A DNA stretch of 64,000 nt from Neoceratodus forsteri (taxonomy: Eukaryota; Chordata; Ceratodontiformes; Ceratodontidae): contig CM057451.1 in NCBI GenBank assembly GCA_016271365.2, positions 372,145,501 to 372,209,500 on the forward strand. Reading direction: 5' to 3'. Made by a program: the position numbers and the translations under genes. Of the stretch, positions 22,180 through 36,849 are shown piece after piece (within the stretch, counting starts at the first letter, position 1; every line of letters starts with the position of its first letter). The notes beneath the pieces are model-generated. The model ran no database searches, had not been told where the DNA came from, and saw only the letters and a program-made list of their open reading frames with translations.

Positions 22180-24230
22180 GGCTTGGTATTGACCCTGCTG
22201 GGGCTGCTGCCAAGGCTCTTGTGGCTGAAAGGACCTATACTAGAAGTTGTTCTTTTTAGGGTTTTTGTGCCTTAGGGTCCTTCTGGGATGAAGCCACAGA
22301 ATCCTGGGTGCACTGGACTTCTGTCCTAGTGAGATGTCCTTCCACTACCAAGCCAAAACGGTCAGTGCCCAAGAAGGGGACATAAGCCATCTTGTGCTGA
22401 GTGTCCACCATAAAGGTGGAGAGCCTCAGCCAGGCCTTGTGACACATCGCAATGGCCGCTGCCATGGCTCACTGACAACTGCTTGTCGGCAGGGAGGTGA
22501 GGGAGAACTTCATTCAACACTTCCACCAGGAAGTAACCAAATTTGGCCATCAGAACAGCATAGCTGGCCTGATGCAGTCCCAGAGAGGAGGCATCACAGA
22601 TCTACTTGGCTGTCTTCAGCTCAATTTTTGAAACCTAGTCGGAGGCTTTCCATATCCCTTGACCCCGGACTTCTGAAATGCTGAGTTCGAGACCAATCCC
22701 TTGGATGAGGGGTGATCAGAGAACCACAAAAGGGACCCTGTACTTACTGGTCCCAAGATGGCCTCAGCCATGGCGAAAGGCAACCCCAGGGAATCATCCT
22801 AGTTCAAGATGTCTGTAAAGGGGCATTATGCCCTCTTCTGGAATGGCTCCAAGGACACATCCAAGGACTCCTACTACATGAGGAGGGGAGCCCAAAATGT
22901 CACTGGCCCATGGTTGGTGGATAGTTCCTTGACTGAAGCTGGGTTGAAGGTATGGGTCCTCGACAATAACATGGACGACCTATCTGAAGACTCCTCAAAA
23001 ACAGCTCACAACATTTTGCTGCCAAGGACCACCAGAGTGTCTTCCAACTGGGCAATTTCCACTGACAGCTGGCCTGGCAAGCTGGAAGCAACACAGGAGT
23101 TCTTAGTTGAGGCTCCCACAAAGGGCTGCAGTGGAGGCACGCGGTGCCAAGGACACTGATTGAAGTTCGGCATCACTGGTGGCTGCCAGGTGCTAGGTCC
23201 AGGGGCAGAGCCCTAACCCGCCCCACAGTGGTCCACTGCTGCCACAGGAACTCCTTGTAGTGCCTCCATATCCTAGGGTGGTGCCTCTCCTTGTTCAATA
23301 AGTGTCAACGGTGGTGCCTCCTGATCAAGCAAGATCGAAAGCATGAATAACGCCTTGACATTCGACCCAGGGGCCAATGTTGAGGAGATGCCTCGAGTAG
23401 GCTGGTACACACCATATTCCGAACAGTGTTGACCGGCACTGGCTTGGAAGGCAAGACCACTGGTGGAGGCTGGTCCCAAGCGGAACTAGTCGGTGACATC
23501 AAAACCAGCCCACATCCTCCTAGGTGAGGACTGGGAGAATCAGGGTCTGGGAGATCAACTCCTTGTTGGATCTCCTCTAACATCTGGCTGACAGGTGTGA
23601 GAGAAATCTTGACAACCTGCTCGACCAATACTGAGGTCAACAAGCCTGACAGGAGCACCGAAGAGCTGTTTACCAGCCCCTCGACCAAAGGGTGCTCGAC
23701 ATGAGCTGAGTGGCCAGGGAAGTCAAGGAAGCGGAAATATCGCAATCTCTCCCAAATCCCACAACCACCGCTGGCAGCGTTTGTGCTTTTCCTGTGGTGG
23801 TCAGGACTCACCCTGAAAGCCTGGAGGGCCAGGCAAGTGTCGCAGAACCTGCCTGAGAAGGACCTATCCAATGCTGGCCCCAGCCGGGAGCAACATCGAA
23901 ACCGATGCTGTCCATCACAGCAGCCACTACTTCCTCTTCCAAGACAGCCAGTTGAGCTGCTGACCAACAGCAGCCGAGGTCTTCTTGTGGCCTTTAGGTC
24001 AGATTTTCAGGTGTCTGTCGGCAGGTCAAACCTAAGAGGAGCCTCGTTGCGCAGTCTTCCAGTGATGCTAGAAGCATCACCTGACAAAGGTCACAGCCAA
24101 CCACACTGTATTGTGCTCCAAAGCAGTAAATGCAGGACACGTGATGGTCCATGTTCAATATTTTCTGCCGACACTTGATGCAGAATGTGGAGCCATGGGA
24201 TGGCTTAACTGCCCCCGATTCCACCTCCAT
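22180..24230 (-). pseudogene. DIRS-D gag-like protein, decayed
   Basis: The N-terminal part at 24,230-23,994 has a Cys/His knuckle (FCIKCRQ, then HHVSCIYCFGAQYSVVGCDL). The conserved core near 22,465-22,256 (MAAAIAMCHKAWLRLSTFMV; VPFLGTDRFGLVVEGHL) parallels DIRS-C 12,200-12,016. The linker (23,967-23,305) is Ser/Pro-rich. Multiple frameshifts are present. Confidence 0.7.
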
Positions 24231-24544
24231 CTGGTCTTTGAGAGAGACAGAGCTGGAGTGAAGGGGCAGTGTTCTTCAATTGAGGTTTGAACTCGAAGTT
24301 TAAAGAAATTTGCCAAATTGCAAATGGTAGCCTCTAATGATGCAGAGCTGCGAAGGAGGAGACCGCTCCCTGCCAGCAGAAAGAAAGCTCTGACATCATG
24401 GAGCAGGGCTTGAGGATACACTGCCCAGGTGGTGGGAGGAGCTTAGTTTAAAGATGTGCAACGAATCAGCACTTCCAGTGGAACTGATAATGTGTGGATA
24501 GTGAAATGTATTCATGCCCTTAGAAATTATAATTCCTCTGAGTG

Positions 24545-25060
24545 CAGCCAGCCCATTCGCACAGTTGTAGAACTACTGCCACAACGCCAGGGACCCGGGT
24601 TCAGAAGCAAGCCTGGGTCATCAAGGGCCAGGCAGGAAAACTGCCTACTCTATGACTCTGCCACCTGAGTGACCATAGGTAGCAGTGCAGTGGAATCACG
24701 ATGGGTGGGCTGGCGCTTCCTGACCAGGACATCTGCATGTCCACTTGGCCACAGCCCATCAAGCGTTCAGGGGAGGGGACTAACACTGAATAAAAACAGT
24801 ACCTTGGCCTGCAGCAGCATGACGCTGCCTCTCTTTTTGCAGGTCCCGCAACGCTTACTGGGGTCCTGACCGCAACCCACTTCCAACTCCTCCCGGGCTT
24901 CGGGAATCCAGAAGGCTCTGCCATGGGTGGCAATCCATGGGGAACTGATTAGTCATAAGGTGAGTCCCAGGGACAGAGGGTGATGGGGCTGGGGGAGAGA
25001 GAGAGTGGCTGAAGACAGTCAGTCAGTGATGAACAAAGTACAATTAAAAAAAAAAAAAAA
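24545..25060 (+). mobile_element. SINE-A copy 1 (tRNA-type retroposon)
   Basis: A tRNA-like B-box (GACCCGGGTTCAGAAGC) sits near 24,592, with a GC-rich body and a 3' run of 15 A residues at 25,046-25,060. The body resembles the other SINE-A copies at 25,320, 38,677, 54,030, 55,835, 56,510 and 59,890. The exact 5' end is uncertain. Confidence 0.55.
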
Positions 25061-25319
25061 TCATCTGTTTATTTTGGCTCCTTTGGGCAGGCAGTAATAG
25101 TATGGGCCCTAATAAACAGTCCTGAACCAGGAGGGTCAATGCTGTACAACCGAGTGCTGCACTTGCCTGCCTAACACAGCATCAACATAATTCCCATCCA
25201 GGCAATACTAACTAGCAAAAGATGGAGAGATGCTCAAGTAGCGGCCATAAAGATGTTCCCCAGGGACACAGAGACCCATTCGGCATAAGATGCTGCCATA
25301 GCTTTAGCAGAGTAAGCCT

Positions 25320-25920
25320 GAGACCCAGCTAGCCCAGTGGCACTGAGGGTTGAGGTGCTGGATGCCACACCAGCGACCTGGGTTTGGGAATGAGCCTGGG
25401 CCGTTGGGGGTCGGCAGAGGGAGGAGAAGATCGAGATGTCTGGAGGACTGCTCTCTTCTCCCGAGGTGGGTTCTGGGGACTCCTCACTCAGCAGTGGCAC
25501 CTGGCAGAGGCTGGGGGGCATCACCTAGCAGTAGGGACAAGCTGAGAGGGTCTGGTGATGGCAGGTCATCTGTGGGAGGTCCTGTGCTAACGCCATTGCA
25601 CACCGTGCCAAGGGGCAGAACATACAGAAATACCCTGCCTCCCGATAGGCATAGGAGGGTACAGTGGTCGGCCAACAATGCCCAATGTCTGGTCTCTCGG
25701 TTCGATCCTCTGCTCTCCTCCTTGCCTGGCTGCTCTTTTGGATTATAGATAGAGCACCAGTAGAGCAAGGTAGTCCCACCTTGGGGGCTCAGAATCGGGG
25801 GTTGAGTGGCGGGTAGTGGCTGGAGAGTTGGTGAGGAGGAGAAAAAGCAGAGGACTTCAGGCAGGCGGGATCATGGCACAGTGCAGTGTCCCTCTGGAGA
25901 GGTTCGGTGGGGCATAGAAT
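25320..25920 (+). mobile_element. SINE-A copy 2
   Basis: The A-box-like TAGCCCAGTGGCACTGAGG (about 25,330) is followed by the B-box-like GACCTGGGTTTGGGAATG (about 25,376), then a GC-rich body with GGACTGCTCTCTTCTCCCGA. This follows the same order as copy 3 at 38,677. The 3' end is vague, near ATAGAATAAACAG at 25,914. Confidence 0.6.
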
Positions 25921-26120
25921 AAACAGAATGTGGGTGGGGTGGGGGAAGAGAGTAAGCTTGAGACCCTATGGAAGTGATAGGCCCAGAGACAACATAAGCA
26001 GTCTCATAGCAGCACACAGCAATTTGGCTATGTAGACTGGGCTGGGACAGTTCCCTTCTTGGCTGGCTCCAGCAGGATGGCAGCTACAGTATTACAAAGC
26101 TGTTTGGTGTATCATAGGTA
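25920..26120. other. Intron sequence with no recognised feature
   Basis: There are short open frames only, none with recognisable motifs. It links SINE-A copy 2 to the old LINE fragment. Confidence 0.5.
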
Positions 26121-26124
26121 TCGC

Positions 26125-26645
26125 ACAAGCCAAAAGAGCACAGTCCCATATGGAGGTTCACCCTTTACACAAAGGGATAACCTGAAATTCCTAATTTGTT
26201 AAAATGATTATCTAGTCTCATCTTGAAAACAGCCATTGAACTACTGCCGATAACATCTAGTGGGAGCCCATTCCAAATACCAACTACTCTTTGGCTGTAC
26301 AATACTTCTCTTCCCTTTGTTGCACTAGCCTCACCTTTGAGTTGTCGGTCATGAGCCCCTGTCCTGTAATTTTGTTCCCTTAGTTAGAAACCAAGGCAGT
26401 TCCGAAAATTATCATTAGAAAAGAACTTAAATAACAAGCAGAGGTCACCCCTAAGTCTTCTGTACTCGAGTGTGTATAAGTCTAAATTAGTCAATCTGTC
26501 CTCATAGCTCAAATGCTCATAGCCAAAAACCATCTTAGTCGCCCTTCTCTGCACCCTCTCCAGGATCCTAATTTCTGATTTAGTAATCGGGGACCAAAAC
26601 TGGGAGCAGTACTCCATCTGTGGCCTCACCAAGGAACAAAAGTGG
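26125..26645 (-). mobile_element. Old CR1/L2-group LINE 3' fragment
   Basis: The frame 26,650-26,384 encodes the C-terminal part of a LINE ORF2 (SLVRPQMEYCSQFWSP, ILERVQRRATKMVFGYEHLS, YRRLRGDL). It differs clearly from the CR1 copies elsewhere in the window, so it is another subfamily. The non-coding tail runs to about 26,125. The 5' side is lost. Confidence 0.8.
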
Positions 26646-27660
26646 GGCATGAGAACTTGTCTTTCCCTACCATGGATGTGCCTATGTATGCAATGAAGTG
26701 TTGCATGTGCCTTCTTTGCCCTTTGTACTTCAAATAAATCCTGAGAGCCTTATTGAGATCAATAAAATAGATTATTTTTCTCCTTTGCATTCTTGTGGTC
26801 TGGGTAAAGGGAAGGCAAAGCACAGTCCTCCTGCCTATGAAGGGCAGAAGCCACTGTAGGGGCGAAGAAGGGGACTTGTCAGAGAACCACCATGTCGTGG
26901 TGGAAGTACCTGGTACGGTTTCTTGTGGAAGAGAGCATGTGTTACCCTAATCCTCCCAGCCGAGCAAATGGCATTAGGAAGAGCACCATTAGAATTAAAA
27001 AGCCATGGGGAAACCTCTGAAAGGGGTTTAAATGGGGAAACTGTTATGGACTTTTAGGACCAAATTCAGTTTCCAGGAAGGGGAAATATGCATAATGCCT
27101 GGAGAGAGATTGTAACAAGTTTTAATTAAGTAGACAACATTTGGATAGGAACCCAAGGGATATGGCTCTACACTTCTAGATGACAGAACGTGCCACATGG
27201 GCCCTGAAGAAGCTGACAACCCCTTGTTTAGACTCTGTTACAGCAAATCTACGACACTGAACAGAGATGTGCCAATGCCGCCAAAGGTCTGGTCCCAGAG
27301 GCAGCACCTGAAGCGGAACATATGACCAAACTCCACTACAAGTCTTGTTTCTAGAGTTCCTCCTGGAGTACAGCAGCGTGTGCATGACTCCTCATTTATC
27401 CTTTGCACTCAGGAAACCAAGCCTACAGAAGAAGCTTTTAAGGATCTGGGTCCAAGACTGGACCGTAAGGAATGAGGTCCTACCTGACTGGAAGTGGGAA
27501 AGTGTAGCATAGATCCAGATACATCAGTTCTGAGTATCATGCTCTGCAGGGACACTTTGGTATGATGAGGATCAAAGTATACAGCTCCCTGTGTACTTTC
27601 TGCAGTATCTTCAGGAACATTAGCCATGGCGGAATGGCATACAGCAAGTAATATGGTCAT
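26646..27660 (-). pseudogene. DIRS-E: strongly decayed DIRS recombinase-like stretch
   Basis: On the minus strand, pieces resemble the DIRS recombinase: TRYFHHDMVVL near 26,930-26,890 (compare VFHKDKVVLRT), and DLNKALRIYLKYKGQ near 26,760-26,715 (compare the LDIRRAL-type segment after it). The order and spacing match DIRS-A 320-60, but nearly every frame has stops. This is an assignment by pattern and could be wrong. Sequence from 27,660 to 28,480 may be more of the same element, but I could not confirm it. Confidence 0.4.
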
Positions 27661-27834
27661 GGCAGGGACAAGCAGTCTATTCCTAGTGACTGACCTGACA
27701 CAAGATGAAGAATCTTGGACACTTTGTGTTCACCTTGGTGGACACCGAGAACTTGGCATGCCAACCGTGCAGACAACTTGGGTATTGGAACAGGCACCTC
27801 CTTCAGTTATTTTCTATTGCTGTTGCTTTTCTCA

Positions 27835-27930
27835 GAAACATTTTAGGGGAATCGAGATTCAGTCTCAGACCTCCTGGGTCACAGCCTTGTGTGCTAACCA
27901 CTAGGCTATGTCGGTGGCTTCAGCCATTTG
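27835..27930 (-). mobile_element. tRNA-derived SINE head (MIR-like), minus strand
   Basis: The reverse complement reads TAGCCTAGTGGTTAGCACAC (A-box with the typical TAGTGGTTAG) and then a B-box-like CTGAATCTCGATTCCC. The copy at 32,650 has the same head. No tail was recognised here. Confidence 0.55.
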
Positions 27931-28780
27931 TGAGGAGGCCCAGTGTGCTGGATAGATCTTTGAACAGTAAGATGAACTCTCAAGATCCCAGTGCTGGGGA
28001 GGGAGGACAAGATCCTTTCAAAGTTAAAAATGTGATGAGGGAAGTCTTCCAATAGTTCAAAGACCTGAGAATAAGAAGTGTCCTTGGATCTGGATAACTA
28101 GGAGAAAAAAAAGTGGTGTTCACCAATCCCACTGCTCTGCAAGTCCTGAAGAGGAGGGGTGTCCTGACCTTCGCTACACGGTATGAATGAGGTCATGACT
28201 TAGGTGATGCAGTAGGATCCTGCCACCATGATGCACAGCTTGGAATGGCATGACTTGCACTTTGGTGCCTTCAACCACGAATCCTCCAAGGAAAAACTTG
28301 ATGTAGTCATTGACTAAGTGGATTCAGTCCTGGAGATGCTGGGTGAGCTGTAAGGCTGCGATGTCTGGACAGCGACTGAGCTTTACCATCTAGAGGGCAG
28401 CTCAAGACCACAAGGTGACTGGTTCCAGTTTGTTGCCCGAGATTCCAGCCCAAATACGTGCTGAATAATTAAGAATCCTATCAGCCAGGGTAGATTTAAA
28501 AAAAAAAAAAAAAAATTTTTTTAGCTGCGATAAACACTCAATTCTGTGCCCAAAACTTTCAAAATGGCTGCTGCCCTCTAATGTACACACACAGCTGTGT
28601 GCAATATGGCAATCATGCTTAAAAGTGCATGTGCAGCCATGCCCAAGAAGGCTGGGGGAACTTAAGTATGCACATGCGGCCACTCAAAAGATGGCAGACC
28701 CTCAATTCTAAACGAATGGCCTCCCACGATGGTGCTGCCGCAAGCGTGAGGCTCACAGTGTGGTAACCCCTCCACTGCTC
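27931..28780. other. Intron sequence, no gene recognised
   Basis: There are only short frames with stops. It contains an A-run/T-run junction at about 28,498-28,522. Part of it may be decayed DIRS-E or other repeat. Confidence 0.5.
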
Positions 28781-28844
28781 CATAAATGCATGGTGAAAGA
28801 AAGTCTGGCAATCTTAGGCCAGATAGTCCCTTTCCCTCCACAGT

Positions 28845-29098
28845 ATATAAAACTGGCCCTGAACCTACCTGGGCTCTTCAAAGTGGAATAGGTGCCTCCC
28901 GGCACGAACAGTGTGTGGGCTTTGGCAGCTCCTTCGGGTGCTGCAGCCCAGCTTCTTCCAGTGACATCCCTCTGAAAGAAGAAAACATCTTTCCTAGTGA
29001 TTTTCCTTCTCCTGCAGCTGAATCACTGTCTGTGCTGCCGGAGGTAACAAGGCTCTTCCATATAGAAATAATTGTTCCTAAGCAATAAAAAAGGTCCA
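28845..29098 (+). other. Possible small promoter-to-polyA unit, unclassified
   Basis: A TATA-like element (CAGTATATAAAACTGGCC, about 28,841-28,858) is followed about 230 bp later by AATAAA at 29,083-29,088. An open frame of 100 residues (28,786-29,088) spans it but shows no known domain. The layout resembles the end of a solo LTR or a retroposed sequence, but no terminal repeats or duplications were found. It may be chance. Confidence 0.25.
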
Positions 29099-29099
29099 A

Positions 29100-32000
29100 A
29101 AAGAAAAAAAAACAAACAAAGAATTAGTTTCTGCTAGGCAAGAAGTGGTTTACCAGCTAAGGGACAGACTAAAAAGGGGTGTGTTCTACACTCAGACTTT
29201 TCAATCCATCTCAGCTATTGGCGGGCCAACAGACGCTACTAGTACTGCCTGCCCACAGGGGCCATCACAAAATGTAGCATCACATTAGCACTAAAGAAGG
29301 TTGAAATAAGAGGCTCTCAAATATGTTACTTTTTAACAGTTTGATTTATTGTACTAAATATACACAAAATTTTGGTACTTGAACCAAAGTCATGCACACT
29401 GACCCAACAAAAACAGGAGAGACAGAGAGAGAGAGGGTCTTACTTCTACTATAAACCTTTAAAGCTTTCCTTTTTCCTTGGGTTTTGGTTCTTTATTTAC
29501 AATGCTGGGTGGTTACCGGTAAGTTGGATTAATACTGCACAGATCAGAATGCTCTGCTTCAGCGGCCACCATTCTACAGGGTATATAATTTCACATAAAC
29601 TAGTACTAATAATGCAATAACTCACTTCACAATCACTGTGGTTGTGACAGCACAATCTCTTGTCTTGGAAAAGACTGATGTTATAAACAGGTACACTAGG
29701 AGGTCCACAAATCCTCATAAAAGCTTTTACTGTAATGCCAAAAAGTAAGCTGGCCAGAACTCAACGCATACTCTTGCAAGGAAAACTGCTAGTGTCAGAA
29801 AAAGCACTCTTAAGTAAACTATATTAGCCGAATGCATTATGTTCACAAACATACACCCTGATGTAAAAACACACGTCTTCAAGGAACATTTCACTGCTGC
29901 TGTACTACAGCGGAGCTGTGAAGGAACAGACTTCTATGTATAACAGATAGACATTAGACTTTTCTGTACAACAAACAGATTGCACCTCCAGGGTACTTTG
30001 CCATGAAACTTATTTTATGAATCATATGTTGTGGGTACAGTGTGAAAAGAGCTCCACAATTCTCTTTGGCATGCTAATACAAATGACCCCAACCTACTGC
30101 TCCCAAAATAATGGCAGAAGAATGTTGCTCACACTGTTGGATGCAGTGCTGAGTCTCTGTAGCCAATATTTTGATTGATGAAGAGAAAAAAAAATTCCTG
30201 CTATTGTGGTTTGGATGACCAGAACTAGCAGCCACCACTCCCCTCAATGGAATACTGGTATGGTCACATTTTGAATCACAGGTTGAAATCCTGCTGAGGT
30301 AAGCACCAAAAACTAAACCATCAGCTAATGCCACCGTGTGACAGCCTTAACTGGAGATACAAAACAAAGAACCTGTCCTGCTGCTTTAACAAGTTAGCTG
30401 GTATCCAATGAGAATTGCAGCTTGGCAAGTTCTTAAGAATGGTTCAGCTTTCCCTGCTCCTTGAAAACAGGTGGTTGGTTACAGGTGGAATGAAAACCTA
30501 TTAGGGTAAGTGTCTTCTGCTACACCTCAGTCCCTTCATCACCCTACCAGGTGCTAATCTCATCACCCAATCCTGTGCCACGCACACAGTTACGCTACCA
30601 TCTGGGTCTAGGCAGGCAAGGGGGTACAAGCACCCAATTCTCTTAAGATTCTACATGGTGGGGAGAGGTGGCAGACTGGGTAGAGTCTATGTAGCCCGAG
30701 GGGCAGCCGTAGTTCTTATGAACTCCTCTTTGCCTGGCTACAGGATTCTCTTTGAGGCCCAATCAGCCCCCTCCCTCCACCTGCACTCTGATGTCTGGAG
30801 AGGTAGGGAGGGTTGGGGGACATTCTGGCATTGGTCTGTACCACAAGCAAGAAAATGTGGTCCTATCCGGTATATTACAGTCCTCTGAGGATTGCCCAAT
30901 CCCACCAGCCTGCATAAGACTCAGGATCTACTATGGTGCTGGCCAGGGTATTCAACTGGATGGCTGGTGTATGGCACAAATCTGTCCTCCCACCCCACCC
31001 CCACTGGTTGCTGCTCCCGTGCGATGCTCTGTACTTGCAGAAAGCAGGGGGTGTGATAAAGTCTGGTGCAGACTGGCATCGTGGAGCAGAGGCATGCAGC
31101 ACTAAATATGCTCAAATTGGGTGTATCCCAAACTACTCTGTGGATGGGCCCTTCGTATTTAAAGAGCTAGTGGATACGACAAGCAATTAAAACAGTCAGG
31201 AGTATTGTGTCAGATCATTACCAAACTGTAAGCAACTTTGTTAAGTCCCTTAGTGAGAAAGCATTACTATAAATATACATGTTTTTATGTATACTACTGG
31301 TGTGCTAACCCACACTGGAAGAACCAGAAGTGATGTTGTGGGAGGAGAGAATTGTACCCATCACTCAAAATGTGCGGTCTGTCTTAGTTTAAATAAAATA
31401 AATGCCAATAAAGTATATGAGAGCTTTAGATTTTTTACCTTATTTAAAGTGCAGTACAGTAGACAGTACAGAGAGACACTTCTTCACATCAACACCTGCT
31501 ATGCTCATCGATTCAAGAAGAAGAGGACTAGGTATACAGTGCTATTGGAAGAAACTATATCTGCGGTTGGTGGGCTAATGTGACTGAATTGGGGCGAGAC
31601 AGTGGACAGACTAAGGATAGGTTTAGCTCTGATTTAACAAACACCAATTGCCAGATTGCTGCATGCCTGCCTGCTCGTATCCCACATCATGCAGCTCGTC
31701 TGTTAGTGCAGTACCAGTAGGAATCCACTAGAGCAGGAGTCTTTTCTTTGAAACTTAATTTTTGTATGTGTTGGTTTGTGATCACGATCTTACTTCCAGA
31801 CTTCCCCAGAGATATGTGTGTGACCACGATCCAGTGAGCTGTTGATAAAGCTGAATGATGTAGTCACTGAGCAGGGAATGTGCTAGTCGCCGTACTGGTG
31901 TGTGTGTGTCTGTGTGGCAGGGTTTAGACCCTGAAGTGGGTTTGTAGATTTTGGAGGGGCAGCCAGCAGTGATGAGGACTAGTCATGGGCAGCATGAGTA

Positions 32001-32640
32001 GGGCTGGTACCATACGGGGGAACAGCCTATGTTGAGTTGTGGATTTGGTAGGGAGAAACCAGCTGTGATTAGGACTGGGCAATGTAGGAGTAAAGATGCT
32101 GTTTTCTTACAAAAGTGGATAATGACAGAGGAAGGGGGAGAACGCTTTTCTTTTCCTCTTAGTTATGGTATTGATTTGAAGGTGACTGCTCATCAGATTA
32201 ACTGAAAAACAAGTTTACAGCAGGCAAAAAAAAAAATAATCAAGAAAATTAACTGAAGAGATGGGGTGGCCATTATAGTACAAGTCTTAACAGAACTAAA
32301 TTGAACCAGCTGATAGCAATGGCTTACAGGAATACATGAAACTACACTGCTTAAACGGAGTTGTCGGTGACGCGCTTCCCCCTACGTCGTAATTTCTGGC
32401 AGAGTTGTAAATGTCCACCCGAAGCCCAAGCTGTGCCACCAGCTAACTTATGACTCCTGTAAGTAAGCAGTTTGAATTTGAAAAGATAAATATGTCAGAA
32501 CTGTGGAACAGCAATTTACTTTTATTTTCACATAACCAGAGGCCGTTTAAGAATATATAATAAAACTGTCTGAATACACTAGCTCTATAAAGAGACCAGC
32601 AATTGCATGGAGACAAAAAGCTAGAAAACATTACTGTTCA
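29100..32640. other. AGO1 intron sequence, mostly unique
   Basis: I see no coding exon. I looked for the next AGO1 exon (the PIWI segment after the first catalytic Asp) and did not find it. The sequence is AT-rich and mostly not repetitive by eye. A minus-strand AATAAA lies at about 29,345-29,350, and short (TG)n occurs near 31,900. The stretch 30,650-30,850 is GC-richer and may be another SINE remnant. Confidence 0.5.
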
Positions 32641-32644
32641 AGAG

Positions 32645-32870
32645 CTAAAGGCAGTATAGCCTAGAGGTTAGAGTAATGAGGTGTTAACAAGCTTAGTACA
32701 TCCAGCAGACCAGACCTGGGTTTGATTCTCATAACCGCCACTTGCACACTGTGTGACTCTGAGCAAGTCATTTAACTACCCAGTGCTCCCAGGTCGCCCC
32801 TGAAAACAGGCACTTGTGCCTAGTGGGCCTTACCCAGTTACCAAAGACTAAAATAAATAAAAGTAAGAGC
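32645..32870 (+). mobile_element. MIR-like (CORE-type) tRNA SINE
   Basis: The head TATAGCCTAGAGGTTAGAGT (A-box) and a B-box GGGTTTGATTCTC at about 32,717 are followed by TGTGTGACTCTGAGCAAGTC, which closely resembles the conserved MIR/CORE body. The tail is AAAATAAATAAAA. Such ancient SINEs occur throughout tetrapods. Confidence 0.75.
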
Positions 32871-33332
32871 CATTACTGTCTTAATGGAAAACTTTGAAAT
32901 GTATGACAATATTTAGACAGCGATCAGCTTCTGTTTCATTTATGTATCTTACTGTTATTATTTCAGATATCTGCATGAAAAAGAGAAATGTGTCCCACTT
33001 GATTTCACTTGCTCCTGTGCCTACAATTTAATCTTTAACTGTTTGGACATCAATACACATTCAGGAGTAGGCAAGCAGCAGAAGCAGATGAATTGTAAGT
33101 GACAAGAGATATTTTTTTTTTTTTTTTTGTTATGCGGATGATGCAGGTAATAGAAAAAGCCTATAGAATGCGCCTAAATATGTTTTCGAAGTCCTCCTGG
33201 AGGCATCTGTGGCTCTTAAAGCCATTTTATTTTAGTAAATACCTACTCTTTAAAGCAGACAGCTTTCCAAAATTACGATCAAATGATTGCCAGACCTTCA
33301 ATGGTCTAAATGTGAACTTGTTTAGTTATTTA

Positions 33333-35348
<2,016 letters not shown>

Positions 35349-36526
35349 TCAATTCAAAAAATACAAATACGTAGACACCACAGGAAAGTATCAGTACAGA
35401 TTGCTCAAGGACAAAATTACAGGTGCAGATATCACTCTTGCAGCATATTTGGCAGAACTGGCAAAAAACAAATGAGCTATGCAACTCAATCTTCAGGACT
35501 CTGACAACTGTACCCAATTCTGATGCTCCATTCAGAAGCTGGAGCTGCATCTATTCTTACTTAAAGTAACAAGATATTACCAACTTTGTTGTTGAGCGCA
35601 TCATCTGTCTTACATCATCCATTACAGTGTTATGAACTGCCTCCTGTGTGTGTTGCCTACATGTGCACAGTGTGTACAGCTGGAGTGCTAACTGCTTGCT
35701 TACTGCTGCACTTTATTCTTTTTACCCTGTTTAATTTGTTTTGTACAGTTTCTATGCATTTCCCACACCTTATTCGCTGTATCTGTACTACATTCGGCTT
35801 GTAACGGATTCTCCCGTGTCATGACTAAAACCAGGTATATTGTTGTCTATACTTTTTACCACACTGAGGCTAAATAAACCTAGTACTTTAAAATACTGGA
35901 GTCTGTAGCAAGGAAAAGATGGTCAACATGGGCTGAAGATTTTACTTTTAAAGCTCTCCATGTAGTCTTCTGCATGCAGGACAGATCAGCACAAAACAGG
36001 GCTATAAACCATAAATGGTTACCTGTCCTGTTGCGCTCCTTTCCACTGCTGTCTTAGTTCCACTGGACAGCGCCTCCTAATTGCTCAAGAGAAGGTTGAG
36101 CATATCTGCCCCTAACTTAGGATGTACTCACTGCAGTGGATTTGGGGATGCAGTCTTCCTACCCTCAATCTTATTTCAGAAGGAAGGGAGGGGAAGGAGA
36201 GAGCTACTCCTGGGAAAGGAAATGGGGTTACTTTAAGAGCAACTCTGTACTTCAGCATGTGCTTTCATAAATAAGATGTTTCCGCTGTGACAATTTACTA
36301 GGGAGTACATTTTCTTTTCCATTTTTAATGTTTCTTTCCAAGATTTATAGCACATCTTGGTAGTCCATCTAAAAGATCTGTAGAGAAAACATTTGCCTCT
36401 CCCCTGTTAGCCTCACTTTTGTTCATGACATCATAGTGTTCACCATGATAACAGATTGTGATGGTCACAAACAGCAATTGTGTGGTTAGCAGGAGATGGA
36501 TACATTTTGAAAGACTCAGTGAAAAG

Positions 36527-36710
36527 CAGTTACATAAGAACTTACTGTAACAGTAGATGTTTGAGAGGAGCTCATGCAGCAGGTTACACCAGAAGGACTG
36601 AAGCTGGCAGGGACCAGGACCCCACGGAAAACTTCTAGCTAGTAGTTTATAGCGGGGGGACCACCCCCTGACGTGGGCCAATGGTATAAAAGGAGTGGTC
36701 CCCCAGCCCC
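36527..36710. repeat. DIRS-F left inverted terminal repeat with TATA box
   Basis: It is an inverted, diverged copy of 43,030-43,196. Shared blocks are AGCAGGTTACACC, AAAACTT.TAGCTA.AGT, TATAAAAGG and GGTCCCCCAGCCCC. The TATAAAAGG at 36,685-36,693 points rightward (plus strand), into the element and antisense to its genes. The outer tip (ACTTACTGTAACAGTAGATG) is copied in the ICR. Confidence 0.85.
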
Positions 36711-36849
36711 AGCACAGTTCTTCCGCCGGAGACCCTGGCACAGAAAAGGACTGGAGAACAGAGGACGTTCCTCAAACTAAGGAGATAGATGAAATTAGCC
36801 GATAATGTAGAAACAGATACCAGGGGGGAAGGGGAAAGCAGCACCTGCT

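Larger units (their letters stand above)
20941..24521 (-). mobile_element. DIRS-D, right part (RT, gag, right terminal repeat)
   Basis: It continues DIRS-D with RNase H N-terminus, RT, gag and a right end at about 24,430-24,521. The right end resembles the DIRS-C right repeat (GGTGGTGGGAGGAGCTTAGT; then ATGTGTGGATAGTGAAATG and CCCTTAGAAA) but is clearly diverged. It is the same family as DIRS-C and older, judged by many more stops and indels. Confidence 0.8.

Noticed and set aside
32645..32760. Functional tRNA gene
   Set aside because: The A and B boxes are those of a MIR-like SINE head. There is no complete cloverleaf, and a SINE body and A-rich tail follow.
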